Positions 7,945-15,870 of a DNA stretch of 64,000 nt are shown here, piece after piece. Below the pieces are notes generated by a model, which saw nothing but the letters and a program-made list of their open reading frames with translations, made no database searches and had not been told where the DNA came from. This DNA is from Pseudactinotalea terrae. GTDB taxonomy: Bacteria; Actinomycetota; Actinomycetes; Actinomycetales; Beutenbergiaceae. Positions within the stretch are counted from its first letter, which is position 1. Each line of letters begins with the position of its first letter. A program made the position numbers and the translations under genes. The stretch covers positions 1 through 64,000 of the forward strand of contig NZ_WNXZ01000001.1 of assembly GCF_009733845.1 (NCBI RefSeq), in the 5' to 3' direction.

Positions 7945-9041
7945 GCGCCGCCGATGACGCACTGACGAGCGTGCTCGAGACCGGGCGTGCTCGCGCCGCC
8001 GCGCTGGGTCCCAGCTACCAGCTGCTGTGGGACTCGCTGGCCGACGCGTGCACGGGGGGGCGCCGCTTCCGCCCCGCGCTGCTCGCGCGCACGCACGAGG
8101 CGCTCGGGGGCCGGCTGGCCGGTCCGGTCGCCGAGGTCGCCGCCGCTGTCGAGCTCCTGCACGCCGCCTTCGTGATTCACGACGACGTGATCGACCGCGA
8201 CGACATCCGTCGGGGACGCCCCAACGTCTCCGGGACCTTCGCGGCCACCGCGGCCGCGGCCGGGGCCGGGCCCGAGCGCATCCGAGCCTACGCGGACACC
8301 GCCGGCATCCTCGCGGGTGACCTGGCGCTCGTGGCGGCGGCCCGCACGGTCGCCTCGTGCGGTGCGCCGGCGTCGATCGTCGAGAGCCTGCTCGACCTGC
8401 TCGAGACGACCGTCCACGCCACGGCCGCCGGCGAGCTCGCCGACGTCGAGCTCGGGCTCGGGCTCACGGAGCAGCCGCTGCCGCTCGGCGAGATCATCAC
8501 CGTCGGCGAGCACAAGACCGCCGTGTACTCCTTCCAGCTCCCGCTGCAGGCCGGTGCGCTGCTCGCCGGCGCCGACGACGACGTCGTCGACGCGCTTCGG
8601 GAGGTGGGCAGGCTGCTCGGGATCGGCTTCCAGCTGGTCGATGACCTCAAGGGTGTCTTCGGCGAGCCGGATCGGACCGGCAAGGACCGGCTCGGCGACC
8701 TGCGGGAGGGCAAGTACACCGCGCTGATCGCACACGCTCGCTCCACGTCCGCCTGGTCCGCGCTCGCGCCGCTCGTCGGCGACCGGAACCTCGACGAGGC
8801 CGGCGCCGCACAGGCGCGCGCGCTGCTGACCAGCTGCGGTTCCCGCCGGTTCGTGCACGAGCTCGCGACCGACTACCTCGCCGCGGCGACCCGACGCGCC
8901 GCGGAGGCCGACCTCCCGCTGCGGCTGGTCGAGCGGTTCGCCGAGCTCGGTGAGGAGATCCTCGACGACCTTGATCCGGCACCTCGATCGTCCGCCTCTC
9001 GGTCCCGCAGCCATCCTGCCGCGATGAGCATGGACGCATGA
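7941..9041 (+). CDS. crtE: Geranylgeranyl diphosphate synthase
   Basis: CrtE adds IPP units to make C20 geranylgeranyl diphosphate, the carotenoid precursor. This 366-residue trans-prenyltransferase has the first Asp-rich motif in HDDVIDRDDIRRGRP and the second in QLVDDLKGVFG. The substrate-binding GGRRFRPALL lies near the N-terminus. The GTG start overlaps idi by four bases, and the stop overlaps the tspO ATG by four bases. Product length is inferred from context; sequence alone would also allow a farnesyl or longer-chain synthase. Confidence 0.9.
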   Translation: MSAADDALTSVLETGRARAAALGPSYQLLWDSLADACTGGRRFRPALLARTHEALGGRLAGPVAEVAAAVELLHAAFVIHDDVIDRDDIRRGRPNVSGTFAATAAAAGAGPERIRAYADTAGILAGDLALVAAARTVASCGAPASIVESLLDLLETTVHATAAGELADVELGLGLTEQPLPLGEIITVGEHKTAVYSFQLPLQAGALLAGADDDVVDALREVGRLLGIGFQLVDDLKGVFGEPDRTGKDRLGDLREGKYTALIAHARSTSAWSALAPLVGDRNLDEAGAAQARALLTSCGSRRFVHELATDYLAAATRRAAEADLPLRLVERFAELGEEILDDLDPAPRSSASRSRSHPAAMSMDA

Positions 9042-9871
9042 GCGCCGTGCGTGGGACCGACACGGAGGTAGACCGCGTGACGACCGACCGCACCAGCGGG
9101 GTGCGCAAGCTGGGGGTCACCCTCGCCTACCTGATCTGCCTGGCCGGCACCACCATCGGGGTCGGAGCCTTCGGCGGCACCCCGATCGCCGAGGCCTCCG
9201 GCGGAGTGCTGGCCGCCGACGCCACCCATCTCGCACCTGCCTCGCCCGCGTTCTCGATCTGGTCGGTGATCTACCTCGGACTCGGCGCGTACACCCTCTG
9301 GCAGTGGTGGGACGGCGACGACCGCCGCCGCATCTCCTGGCTCGCGGTCGCCTCGATGCTCCTCAACGCCGCCTGGATCCTGCTCGTGCAAGCCGCCCAG
9401 ATCTGGCTCACCGTGGTCGTCATCCTGGCGCTTGTCGCCACCCTCGGCGTGCTGCTGCGACGCGTGGTGGCGATCCCTGCGAGGAGCCGGGTCGAGATGC
9501 TGGTGGTCGACGGCACGTTCGGGCTCTACCTCGGCTGGGTCTGCGTGGCCACGTGCGCGAACATCGCCGCAGCCCTGTCAGCCTCCGGTTTCGAGGGCTT
9601 CGGTGCTCCCGAGGTGCTGGCGGCCGTGGTGCTGGCGGTCGCGACCGCCGTCGGGATCGCGCTCGCCAGGTTCGGTGGTGGTCGCCTCGCGATCGCGGCC
9701 TCGCTCACCTGGGGGCTGGCCTGGATCGGCGTGGCCCGCACGATCGGCCCCGAATCGACACTGACGCTCTGGGCGGCCGTGCTCGCGGCTGGCAGCGTGG
9801 CCGTGACCACGCTCGTCGTCAGGCTTCGCCGTCCTCAACCTGCCGCCGACATGTCCGAGGTGGCTGCGTGA
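9038..9871 (+). CDS. TspO/MBR-like membrane protein inside the carotenoid operon
   Basis: A polytopic protein of 277 residues with about seven hydrophobic stretches, including LGVTLAYLICLAGTTIGVG near the start. The segment SPAFSIWSVIYLGLGAYTLW matches the Trp-rich PxFxxWxxIY signature of TspO/translocator proteins, which bind tetrapyrroles or related lipophilic compounds. ATG 9038 is coupled to crtE, but GTG 9077 has a better ribosome site (GGAGG at 9064) and would give 264 residues. In C. glutamicum an MmpL-type gene holds this position between crtE and crtB, so a role in pigment handling or light/oxygen response is possible but unproven. Confidence 0.75.
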   Translation: MSAVRGTDTEVDRVTTDRTSGVRKLGVTLAYLICLAGTTIGVGAFGGTPIAEASGGVLAADATHLAPASPAFSIWSVIYLGLGAYTLWQWWDGDDRRRISWLAVASMLLNAAWILLVQAAQIWLTVVVILALVATLGVLLRRVVAIPARSRVEMLVVDGTFGLYLGWVCVATCANIAAALSASGFEGFGAPEVLAAVVLAVATAVGIALARFGGGRLAIAASLTWGLAWIGVARTIGPESTLTLWAAVLAAGSVAVTTLVVRLRRPQPAADMSEVAA

Positions 9872-10725
9872 ACGACGCGCGCCGTCGCGCAGCGTCCTAT
9901 GACGAGGTCGCGCAGCAGAGTGCGGCGACCGTGATCGCTGGCTACTCCACCTCGTTCGGCTGGGCGACCCGGTTGCTCGGTCAGCCCGTGCGCACCCACG
10001 TCCGCAACATCTACGCACTCGTGAGGGTTGCCGACGAGATCGTCGACGACCCGGCGCCCGGTCTCTCGGTGCAGCAGCGCTCCGACATGCTCGCGCACCT
10101 CGAGGCGGAGACCATGCGGGTGATCCGAGCCGGGCGCAGCGCGAACCTCGTCGTCCACGCGTTCGGACTCACCGCCCGCAGGTACGGCATCGGCGCGGAC
10201 CTCCTCGCACCGTTCTTCGGCTCGATGCGAGCCGACCTGACCGAGAACGAGCACGACGACGAGAGCTTCGCGAGCTACGTCCACGGCTCCGCCGAGGTCG
10301 TGGGGCTGATGTGCCTGCGGGTGTTCGTCGGGGGGGACGACGCCAGCTACGCGCGGCTCGCACCGGGTGCCGCCCGGCTGGGGGCGGCGTTCCAGAAGGT
10401 CAACTTCCTGCGTGACCTCGCGGCCGACCACGACCAGCTGGGTCGCAGCTACTTTCCCGGCATCGACCTGGAGCACCTCACCGATGCCCAGCGTGACGCC
10501 CTGCTCGACGACCTCGACGAGGACCTCGCCGCCGCGGCCGGCGTCATCGGGCAGCTGCCGCGCAGCAGCCGCCGCGCCGTCCGCGCCGCCCACGACCTGT
10601 TCGCGGCGCTCTCGCGACGGATCCGGCGCACACCTGCTGCCCAGCTCCGCCGTCGACGCATCCGGGTCGGATCGTTCGAGAAGGCCGCGATCCTGGCACG
10701 GGCGGCACTGGGAGGTGGCTCGTGA
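9868..10725 (+). CDS. crtB: Phytoene synthase
   Basis: CrtB condenses two geranylgeranyl diphosphates head-to-head into phytoene, the committed C40 step. The 285-residue protein starts at GTG 9868 (4-base overlap with tspO). The GYSTSFGWATRLL helix, the first Asp-rich motif VADEIVDDP and the second NFLRDLAADHDQLGRSYFP are intact. The C-terminus is basic. It is translationally coupled to crtI downstream (GTGA overlap). Confidence 0.93.
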   Translation: MNDARRRAASYDEVAQQSAATVIAGYSTSFGWATRLLGQPVRTHVRNIYALVRVADEIVDDPAPGLSVQQRSDMLAHLEAETMRVIRAGRSANLVVHAFGLTARRYGIGADLLAPFFGSMRADLTENEHDDESFASYVHGSAEVVGLMCLRVFVGGDDASYARLAPGAARLGAAFQKVNFLRDLAADHDQLGRSYFPGIDLEHLTDAQRDALLDDLDEDLAAAAGVIGQLPRSSRRAVRAAHDLFAALSRRIRRTPAAQLRRRRIRVGSFEKAAILARAALGGGS

Positions 10726-12296
10726 CCGCGCCGCGCGGCCGTGCGGTCGTCATCGGCGCCGGCGTGGCCGGCCTGGCGTCGGCGGCCCTGCTGGCGCGCG
10801 AGGGCTATCAGGTGGACCTGCTCGAACAGCGAGACGAGGTCGGCGGCCGCGCCGGTTCGTGGTCCCGTGACGGGTTTCGCTTCGACACCGGGCCGTCGTG
10901 GTACCTCATGCCGGAGGTCTTCGACCACTTCTTCTCGCTGCTGGGCACCTCGAGCGCCGAGCAGCTGCAGCTCGAGCTGCTGGACCCCGGCTACCGCGTG
11001 TTCTTCGAGGGCCGATCGGAGCCGGTGGACCTGCGGGCCGAACGCGCCGACAACGTCGCGCTCTTCGAGTCGCTCCAGGCCGGGGCCGGGGCGGCGCTCG
11101 AGACCTACCTCGACTCGGCGCGTCGGACCTACGAGGTCGCGCTGCGGCGCTTCCTCTACACGACGTTCGCCCATCCCGGGTATGCGCTGTCTGCCGACGT
11201 GCTCACCCAGCTGCACCGGCTCGTCCCGCAGCTGGCGACGTCGTTGCAGTCCTTCGTCGCAGGCAGGTTCACCGATCCGCGCATCCGGCAGATCCTCGGC
11301 TACCCGGCCGTGTTCCTGGGAGCCTCGCCCGATCGGGCGCCCGCGCTGTACCACCTGATGAGCGCCCTCGACCTCGACGACGGCGTGCTGTACCCGCAGG
11401 GCGGATTCGCCGGCCTCGTGGACGTGCTGGTCGAGCTTGCGCACCGCGAGGGTGTGCGCGTGCACACCTCGAGCACCGTGACCGAGATCCTCACCGAGGA
11501 TGCCGGCAAGCGCGGCCGCCGCGCCCGAGCGCGCGGTGTGCGCTACCTCGACGCCGACGGCAGCGATCGAGAGATCGATGCCGACGTCGTCGTGGCCGCC
11601 GCGGATCTGCACCACACCGAGACCCGGTTGCTGCCGCGCCGGCTGCAGACCTACCCGCAGTCCTGGTGGGACCGGCGAACGAGCGGGCCGGGAGCGGTTC
11701 TCGTCATGCTCGGGGTGCGGGGCGAGCTGCCCGAGCTCGAGCACCACACGCTCTTCTTCACGAGGGACTGGCGGGCGAACTTCGACGCGATCTTCGGCGG
11801 CCGCGTCCCGGAGCCGGCGTCGATCTACGTGTGCCGCCCCTCCGCCACCGATGCCGCGGTCGCCCCTGCCGACCACGAGAATCTCTTCATGCTCGTTCCC
11901 ATCCCCGCCGATCCCGAGATCGGTCACGGCGGTCACGACGGCGCCGGCTCACCGGCCGTCGAGGCGATCGCCGATGCCGCGATCGAGCAGGTCGCCCAGT
12001 GGGCCGGCATCGGGGACCTCGCCGACCGGGTGGTGGTGCGGCGCACCATGGGACCAGGGGACTTCGTCGCGGACCTCAACGCCTGGCACGGCGGCATGCT
12101 CGGTCCGGCTCACACGCTGCGCCAGAGCGCGATGTTCCGCGCCGGCAACGTCTCGCGACGGGTGGCGGGCCTGTACTACGCCGGTTCGAGCACCATCCCC
12201 GGGATCGGGCTGCCGATGTGCTTGATCAGTGCCGAGCTCCTCGTCAAGCGCCTCCGCCGGGACACCTCGGCCGGACCGTTGCGGGCACCGTTGTGA
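10722..12296 (+). CDS. crtI: Phytoene desaturase (lycopene-forming)
   Basis: CrtI desaturates phytoene in four steps to lycopene using FAD. The protein is 524 residues. The dinucleotide-binding motif VVIGAGVAGLASAALLAREG is at the N-terminus, with EVGGRAGSW closing it. The CrtI-family C-terminal signature is YYAGSSTIPGIGLPMCLISA. The start is GTG with a 4-base overlap with crtB, and the stop overlaps the crtYe GTG. The lycopene product is required by the lycopene elongase encoded three genes downstream. Confidence 0.95.
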   Translation: MTAPRGRAVVIGAGVAGLASAALLAREGYQVDLLEQRDEVGGRAGSWSRDGFRFDTGPSWYLMPEVFDHFFSLLGTSSAEQLQLELLDPGYRVFFEGRSEPVDLRAERADNVALFESLQAGAGAALETYLDSARRTYEVALRRFLYTTFAHPGYALSADVLTQLHRLVPQLATSLQSFVAGRFTDPRIRQILGYPAVFLGASPDRAPALYHLMSALDLDDGVLYPQGGFAGLVDVLVELAHREGVRVHTSSTVTEILTEDAGKRGRRARARGVRYLDADGSDREIDADVVVAAADLHHTETRLLPRRLQTYPQSWWDRRTSGPGAVLVMLGVRGELPELEHHTLFFTRDWRANFDAIFGGRVPEPASIYVCRPSATDAAVAPADHENLFMLVPIPADPEIGHGGHDGAGSPAVEAIADAAIEQVAQWAGIGDLADRVVVRRTMGPGDFVADLNAWHGGMLGPAHTLRQSAMFRAGNVSRRVAGLYYAGSSTIPGIGLPMCLISAELLVKRLRRDTSAGPLRAPL

Positions 12297-12619
12297 GCGC
12301 GGTCCTCTACCTCGCGGCGCTGCTGGTGTCGCTGGCGTGCATGGTCGCGCTGGACGCGCGGTTCCGCCTCGTGCTCTGGAGGCACCCTCGCCGAGCCCTG
12401 GGCGTGCTCGCGATCGGCATCGCGTTCTTCCTCCTCTGGGACCTCGCCGCCATCGCGTCCGGTCACTACCGGGCAGGCGAGAGCGATGCCATGACCGGCA
12501 TCATGCTCGCACCGGAGCTCCCGCTGGAGGAGCTCGTGTTCATCACCTTCCTGTGCTACTTCACCCTCGTCCTGCACCAGCTGGTCCTGGCGGGCCTGCG
12601 ACGCCGGAGAGCGCGATGA
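12293..12619 (+). CDS. crtYe: C50 carotenoid epsilon-cyclase, small subunit CrtYe-type
   Basis: A 108-residue, three-helix membrane protein. The motif ELPLEELVFITFLCYF is the PxxPxEE-type signature of the heterodimeric lycopene cyclase domain found in CrtYe/CrtYf and LbtB/LbtC. With CrtYf it should cyclise the C50 chain (flavuxanthin-type intermediate) to decaprenoxanthin or a related ring form. It starts at GTG 12293, overlapping crtI by four bases, and overlaps crtYf by four bases. The ring type (beta, gamma or epsilon) cannot be read from the sequence. Confidence 0.88.
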   Translation: MSAVLYLAALLVSLACMVALDARFRLVLWRHPRRALGVLAIGIAFFLLWDLAAIASGHYRAGESDAMTGIMLAPELPLEELVFITFLCYFTLVLHQLVLAGLRRRRAR

Positions 12620-12924
12620 CCTACCTGAGCCTGGGCGCGATCTTCCTGCTGCCGGCGCTCGTCGTCGCGATCGTCGTGTGGCGTCGGCGCCGGCCCAGCC
12701 GGACCTGGTGGTCGGCGACCGCCGTCTCGGCGCTCGTGCTCGTGGTGCTGACAGCCATCTTCGACAGCGTGATGATCGCGGTGGACCTGTTCCGGTTCGA
12801 CGAGGCCGCCCTCGTCGGCGTCCGCCTGGGGCTCGCCCCGCTCGAGGACCTCGCCTGGCCGCTCGCCGCGGCGCTGCTGCTGCCGTCGCTGTGGCACCTG
12901 CTCGGCGGGGAGGAGGAACGATGA
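12616..12924 (+). CDS. crtYf: C50 carotenoid cyclase, second subunit CrtYf-type
   Basis: A 102-residue membrane protein partnering CrtYe. It has three hydrophobic helices; LAPLEDLAWPLAAALLLP is a divergent copy of the lycopene-cyclase-domain motif (PxEDxxWP) and DSVMIAVDLFRF precedes it. Heterodimeric C50 cyclases need both proteins. The ATG overlaps the crtYe stop by four bases, and GGAGGA near its own 3' end serves crtEb. Confidence 0.87.
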   Translation: MTYLSLGAIFLLPALVVAIVVWRRRRPSRTWWSATAVSALVLVVLTAIFDSVMIAVDLFRFDEAALVGVRLGLAPLEDLAWPLAAALLLPSLWHLLGGEEER

Positions 12925-13805
12925 CTGCTGTCCGTGCCACGCCGTCGGCCCTCCGCCAGCTGCTGGGGTCCTCGCGGCCGCTGAGCTGGATCAACACGGC
13001 CTACCCGTTCGCCGCCGCCTACCTGCTCGCCGGTGGCAGCAGCACGATCGCGCTCGTCATCGGCTCGCTCTACTTCCTCATCCCCTACAACCTCCTGATG
13101 TACGGGATCAACGACGTCTTCGACTACGAGTCGGACCTGCGCAACCCCCGCAAGGGCGGCGTCGAGGGGATCGTGCTCAACCGGCGTTGGCACCGGCTCA
13201 CGCTCGTCACGGCTGTCGCGTCGAACCTGCCCTTCCTCGTGGTGCTGGTGGTGATGGGCTCCCTCGCCTCCGCCGCCGTGCTCGTCGTCGTCGTGCTGGC
13301 GGTGGTCGGCTACTCCGCACCGGGCGTGCGTCTCAAGGAGCGCCCGGTCGTGGACTCGATGACCTCGAGCACCCACTTCGTGGGCCCCGCCGTCTTCGGG
13401 CTCGTGCTCGCCAGTGGGGATTTCTCCCAGACGGCGATCGCGGCGCTCGTCGCGTTCTTCCTGTGGGGGATGGCCTCGCAGGCGTTCGGTGCCGTGCAGG
13501 ACATCGTCGCCGATCGGGAGGCGGGCATCGCCTCGGTCGCCACCTGGTTGGGGGCGGCGCGCACGGTGCGTGGCGCGATGCTCGGCTACGCCGCCGCAGG
13601 TCTGGTGATGCTGCTCGCGTCCTGGCCGGCACCGCTGGCGGGTCTGCTCGTGGTGCCCTACCTGCTCAGCGTGGCCCCGTTCCGGTCGCTTCCGGACGAC
13701 CGCTGCGAGGAGGCGAATGCGGGCTGGCGCCGGTTCCTGCGGCTGAACATGCTGACCGGGTTCCTCATCACGATGCTGCTGATCTGGATCGCGGCGGGGC
13801 GGTGA
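12921..13805 (+). CDS. crtEb: Lycopene elongase (C45/C50), UbiA family
   Basis: CrtEb adds two C5 dimethylallyl units to lycopene, giving the C50 skeleton. This 294-residue protein has about eight membrane helices. The two prenyl-diphosphate-binding Asp motifs of UbiA prenyltransferases are NDVFDYESDLRNP and DIVADREAGIAS. The start at 12921 has GGAGGA seven bases upstream. It marks the pathway as C50, as in decaprenoxanthin or sarcinaxanthin producers. The next gene begins only four bases after its stop. Confidence 0.9.
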   Translation: MTAVRATPSALRQLLGSSRPLSWINTAYPFAAAYLLAGGSSTIALVIGSLYFLIPYNLLMYGINDVFDYESDLRNPRKGGVEGIVLNRRWHRLTLVTAVASNLPFLVVLVVMGSLASAAVLVVVVLAVVGYSAPGVRLKERPVVDSMTSSTHFVGPAVFGLVLASGDFSQTAIAALVAFFLWGMASQAFGAVQDIVADREAGIASVATWLGAARTVRGAMLGYAAAGLVMLLASWPAPLAGLLVVPYLLSVAPFRSLPDDRCEEANAGWRRFLRLNMLTGFLITMLLIWIAAGR

Positions 13806-13808
13806 ACG

Positions 13809-14438
13809 ATGCCTGAGACCTCGACCGGACATGCCGCCGGCGTACGCGTCCACGCGCAGCTGGCACTGCGAGTGGATGGTCCGCCGTGGGCGCGGCGCAC
13901 CGCGGACGTGGGCAGCGCGCTCGCGGTCCTCAGCCTGCTCGCGGGCCTCTGGTACGGCCCGGTGGCGGTCGCCCTCGTCGCGCTCGTGCTGCTGGGCGTG
14001 GTCGTGGTGCGGCTGGTGCCGCTTCCCGGAGCCCTGCAGGCCGTAGGGGTGCTCGCTCTCGTGGCTTCGACCTGGACGGCGCTCCTCGACGGCTACCAGC
14101 GGGTGCCCTGGCTCGACGTCGTCGCGCACGCGCTGCTCACCGGTCTGCTCGCGGCGGTCGCGGCCGCGCTGCTCACCGGACCACCGCTGCGACGGCCAGG
14201 ATCGGCGCCGACGTTGGCCCGGCGGTGGGACGCGGTGCTGGTCACGACCGGGCTCGGCGCACTGCTCGCCGTGATCTGGGAGATCGCCGAGTGGGTGGGC
14301 CACACCTACATCGACTCCCGTGTCTTCGTCAGCTACGGCGACACGATCGGAGACCTGGCTGCCGGCCTCGTCGGGTCAGCGGTCGCCGGCCTCCTGCTGG
14401 GCCGGATGCTGCGCTCCGGAACGGGAGGCGGTCGGTGA
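13809..14438 (+). CDS. Small polytopic membrane protein, DUF2238/YjdF-like
   Basis: A 209-residue protein with about five membrane helices after a soluble N-terminus of ~30 residues. The C-terminal segments WEIAEWVGHTY and YGDTIGDLAAGLVGS resemble the conserved acidic helix pair of DUF2238/YjdF-type proteins. That family assignment is tentative. It lies between crtEb and the glycosyltransferase, with a four-base gap and a four-base overlap, so it is cotranscribed with carotenoid genes. A role in pigment placement is speculation. Confidence 0.7.
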   Translation: MPETSTGHAAGVRVHAQLALRVDGPPWARRTADVGSALAVLSLLAGLWYGPVAVALVALVLLGVVVVRLVPLPGALQAVGVLALVASTWTALLDGYQRVPWLDVVAHALLTGLLAAVAAALLTGPPLRRPGSAPTLARRWDAVLVTTGLGALLAVIWEIAEWVGHTYIDSRVFVSYGDTIGDLAAGLVGSAVAGLLLGRMLRSGTGGGR

Positions 14439-15187
14439 GGGTGAGCGTGGTGATCCCTGTGCGCGACGACGCCGATCAGCTCGCCGGCGCGCTGGCGGCG
14501 CTGGCCGAGCAGACCGTCGCGCCGGTCGAGGTGGTCGTCGTGGACAACGCCTCCACCGATCGCTCCGCCGAGGTGGCCACGGCCCACGGTGCGCGGGTCA
14601 TCCAGGAGCCGGTCCTGGGTATCGCACCGGCCGCGGCGGCCGGTTACGACGCCGCTGTCGGCGAGATCATCGCGCGCCTGGATGCCGACTCCCGGCCACC
14701 AGCCCACTGGGTCGAAGGCATCATCGCCGAGCTGGCTCGGCGGCCGGACGCCGTCGCCGTCACCGGCGGCGGCACCTTCTACGACCTCACGCCCCCGCTC
14801 GGTGCCGCCGTGTCCCGTCTCTATCTCGGCGCGTACCACCTGCTGGGGTACGCCGCCGTGGCCAACCCCGTGCTGTGGGGCTCGAACATGGCGATGCGCC
14901 GCGACGTGTGGTGGCAGGTGCGCGACCGGGTCCACCGCCACGACCCCGAGATCCATGACGACATGGATCTCGCCTTCGCGCTGGGGACCACCACCGTGGT
15001 GCGGATCCCCTCCCTGGTCGTGGGTGCCTCGGGGCGCTCGGTCCGCGGCGCCGCCCAGATGCGGCGGCGGTTCCGCCGCGCCTTCCGCACGCTCCGGCTC
15101 GGGTGGGCCGGGTCACCGCCCTGGAGTCGCTGGGCGGCGCGGCTACGGAGCGGCGTCGACGGCGGCACTGCCCGGGAACAGGTCTGA
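14435..15187 (+). CDS. Family 2 glycosyltransferase, probably carotenoid glycosylation
   Basis: A 250-residue GT-A enzyme without membrane helices. SVVIPVRDDADQLAGALAAL and VVVVDNASTDRSAE form the nucleotide-sugar fold, and ARLDADSRPPAHW carries the metal-binding DxD. NPVLWGSNMAMRRDVW is the acceptor-side motif, and EIHDDMDLAF holds a candidate catalytic acid. The start is GTG 14435, a four-base overlap. Decaprenoxanthin and sarcinaxanthin are often glucosylated, and the position at the operon end suggests this step, but acceptor and sugar are inferred. Confidence 0.8.
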   Translation: MRVSVVIPVRDDADQLAGALAALAEQTVAPVEVVVVDNASTDRSAEVATAHGARVIQEPVLGIAPAAAAGYDAAVGEIIARLDADSRPPAHWVEGIIAELARRPDAVAVTGGGTFYDLTPPLGAAVSRLYLGAYHLLGYAAVANPVLWGSNMAMRRDVWWQVRDRVHRHDPEIHDDMDLAFALGTTTVVRIPSLVVGASGRSVRGAAQMRRRFRRAFRTLRLGWAGSPPWSRWAARLRSGVDGGTAREQV

Positions 15188-15194
15188 TCAGACC
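15181..15194. repeat. Perfect 14-bp palindrome made by two converging stop codons
   Basis: GGTCTGATCAGACC is self-complementary. Its centre TGATCA is the TGA of the glycosyltransferase joined to the TGA of the opposite-strand glycosylase, with no base between. It is too tight for a normal hairpin loop, so terminator function is doubtful. Confidence 0.5.
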
Positions 15195-15676
15195 CGCTCC
15201 CACGCGGCCACCGGGCCGGGGACGACATGGAACAACGGGTGGACCTCCGGGGTGAGGCGGTGGGCAGCGGCATGACGCTCCGGGGAGCGGAGCGCGAGCT
15301 TCGCCAGCAGGTGCTGCCACTCGCAGGCGATCTGCCCGTCGGTCACCGGGATCGAGGGGACGTCGTCGAGCCTGCGCTCGTCCCGATCCCGCAGTCCGTC
15401 CGCGTGCTCGCCATCTGTCGCCGACAGGGCGGGGCGGTCGATCCGCGACCGGTCGAAGCGATAGCCGCGTGAGCTTGCCTCCTCGGCGACCCCCGCGAGA
15501 TAGGCACCGACGGACAGCAGCGGGTCGGCCTGCTCCCGGAAGCGCACCAGCTGGCTGTGCGAGCGGTAGCCGCGTGTCCGCCCGGCCAGCACCGCTTGCG
15601 CCAGCAGCGCCTCCCGCCAGCAGGCGACCAGGCCCTGGCGGTCGAGGTGTCGCGGATGCAGGGACCACAGTCGCAC
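15188..15676 (-). CDS. Pyrimidine-dimer DNA glycosylase (endonuclease V superfamily)
   Basis: A 162-residue protein starting MRLWSLHPRHLDRQGLVACW (GTG 15676), the N-terminus shared by the Pyr_excise/T4 endonuclease V-like family. TRGYRSHSQLVRF and CEWQHLLAKL are further family segments. Such enzymes excise UV-induced cyclobutane dimers through a glycosylase/AP-lyase reaction. The frame is open to 15808, but the extension lacks family similarity. The gene meets the carotenoid glycosyltransferase tail to tail with no spacer; pigment and UV repair together suggest a sunlit habitat. Confidence 0.8.
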   Translation of the reverse strand: MRLWSLHPRHLDRQGLVACWREALLAQAVLAGRTRGYRSHSQLVRFREQADPLLSVGAYLAGVAEEASSRGYRFDRSRIDRPALSATDGEHADGLRDRDERRLDDVPSIPVTDGQIACEWQHLLAKLALRSPERHAAAHRLTPEVHPLFHVVPGPVAAWERV

Positions 15677-15870
15677 GCCGCGATTCTCGCAGCCGAGGCG
15701 GTGCCCGCCGCGCGATGCGAGGCCGCCAGTGGTCCGGCTGGTAGGCTCCCAGCGACGACAAGTCGTGCAGGTGTGTTCGCGCCGAGGCCGCTGTCGATTC
15801 TGAAGCACACTCGATCCTCAGCACATCGTGACGCGTAGCAGCGTCCGCCCCAACCCCTCGAAGGACCGTC

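Noticed and set aside
15677-15808. An N-terminal extension of the pyrimidine-dimer glycosylase
   Set aside because: The conserved family N-terminus begins exactly at GTG 15676; the extension is Arg/Thr-rich and unlike the family.
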